A DNA stretch of 5,803 bases from Ruminiclostridium sp. (GTDB lineage Bacteria > Bacillota > Clostridia > DSM-8532), in contig DOHN01000135.1 of assembly GCA_003535195.1 (NCBI GenBank), forward strand, positions 24,166 through 29,968, written 5' to 3'. Under the pieces are notes generated by a model that did no database searches, was not told the DNA's origin, and worked only from the letters and a program-made list of their open reading frames with translations. Positions 5,151-5,803 of this stretch are shown here, piece after piece. The translations under genes and the position numbers were made by a program. Position 1 is the stretch's first letter; each line of letters begins with the position of its first letter.

Positions 5151-5803
5151 ATGGAATTATCTGCAGTGAAAACGGATAACGTTCCTTTATCAGAAAAGGT
5201 TTCTGCACAAATCATTAAATATATCAAAGAAAACCGGATGCAAAAGGGTGACCGGCTTCCCAATGAGAAAAAGCTTATGGAGCAGCTAAACGTAAGCCGT
5301 ACCACTATCCGGGAGGCAATGAGAATCTTGAGTTCCCGCAGTATTGTAGTGATTCGGCAGGGAAGTGGTACATATATTTCAAATTTTCCCGGAGTGACAG
5401 AGGATCCGTTAGGACTTCAATTCAAGTATGATAAGGAAAAAGTTCTTATGGATCTTCTGGAACTCCGATATTTAATGGAACCTGTCATTGCTTCGTGTAG
5501 TGCGCAGCGTGCCAGCAAAGAGGAGGCCAGGGAAATACAGCGCCTGGCATCTAAAGTATCAGAATGCATAAAATCAGGAGTCGACCATGCGGAGCAAGAT
5601 GTTGAATTTCATTGCAAGATTGCTCAAAGCACAGGTAATGACGTTTTAAATGTGCTATTCCCAGAGATCGTTAATGGGATCCGGATGTTTACTACTTTAC
5701 TTGGAGACCGGATCATCAAAGGTGTCGTACTAGACCATGAGCGAATTGCCCAGGCCATCATTGATGGAGATGCTGAGGGCGCATACAACGCTATGTTGGT
5801 TCA
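5151..5803 (+). CDS. GntR-family regulator, FadR subfamily (3' end outside window)
   Basis: The frame is open to the window edge, giving 217 visible residues of an expected 230-250. The N-terminal winged helix-turn-helix spans about 13-76, with GDRLPNEKKL (33-42), the recognition region NVSRTTIREAMRIL (47-60) and the wing RQGSGTYIS (69-77). The all-helical FCD effector domain follows: LLELRYLMEP (102-111), D150 and H154 in the EQDVEFHCKIA motif, and H196 in DHERIAQAI. The last two bases, CA, probably begin the final His of that metal site. FCD proteins usually bind a carboxylic acid or sugar acid through this metal and act as repressors. The ATG at 5151 is preferred: AAAAGGA (5141-5147) precedes it, although the gap is tight at three bases. 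The in-frame ATG at 5109 has no ribosome binding site, and GTG at 5166 has only a weak one. It starts 28 bases after the transketolase fragment and probably shares its promoter. It likely controls itself and genes beyond the window (inference). Confidence 0.9.
   Translation, partial: MELSAVKTDNVPLSEKVSAQIIKYIKENRMQKGDRLPNEKKLMEQLNVSRTTIREAMRILSSRSIVVIRQGSGTYISNFPGVTEDPLGLQFKYDKEKVLMDLLELRYLMEPVIASCSAQRASKEEAREIQRLASKVSECIKSGVDHAEQDVEFHCKIAQSTGNDVLNVLFPEIVNGIRMFTTLLGDRIIKGVVLDHERIAQAIIDGDAEGAYNAMLV

Overview
The window looks like chromosomal DNA from a low-to-moderate GC Firmicute, most likely a member of the Clostridia. The grounds are AT-rich intergenic DNA, strong AGGAGG-type ribosome binding sites, consensus vegetative -35/-10 promoters, a TTG start codon and the gene families present. 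The species cannot be named from the sequence. Both edges cut a gene: a topoisomerase at the left and a GntR regulator at the right.

Left part (1-1546): the last 284 codons of a DNA topoisomerase III (topB-like) are followed by an intergenic region with a factor-independent terminator-like hairpin (1007-1033) and an extended -10 promoter. These precede a low-molecular-weight protein tyrosine phosphatase that starts with TTG. This part looks like ordinary housekeeping DNA.

Middle (1588-4527): an AraC-type regulator on the minus strand is divergent from a two-gene plus-strand operon. The operon encodes an HpcH/HpaI-fold aldolase-like protein and a D-2-hydroxyacid dehydrogenase of the phosphoglycerate/glyoxylate reductase type, with 15 bases between them. 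The shared 237-base control region contains a near-consensus minus-strand promoter and a nested palindrome. The likely logic, by inference, is that the AraC protein senses a small carbon compound and switches on cleavage (aldolase) and oxidation or reduction (dehydrogenase) of a hydroxy- or keto-acid. The aldolase keeps the metal ligands of its family but lacks the Asp-His dyad and the substrate-binding Arg of HpaI, so its chemistry is uncertain.

Right part (4528-5803): a 334-base gene-free stretch carries a very good promoter (TTGTAA-17-TATAAT). It is followed by a leader of about 230 bases containing degenerate direct repeats. The leader ends at a perfect ribosome binding site in front of an 86-codon reading frame that is recognisably only the N-terminal end of a transketolase. 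Transketolase-like sequence seems to continue a little past its stop codon, so I read it as a decayed or deleted gene that keeps intact expression signals. Twenty-eight bases later, after a small GC hairpin, a FadR-type GntR regulator begins and runs off the window. The right part therefore probably opens a second carbon-metabolism unit controlled by the GntR protein. I see no CRISPR array, no complete mobile element and no rRNA or tRNA gene.
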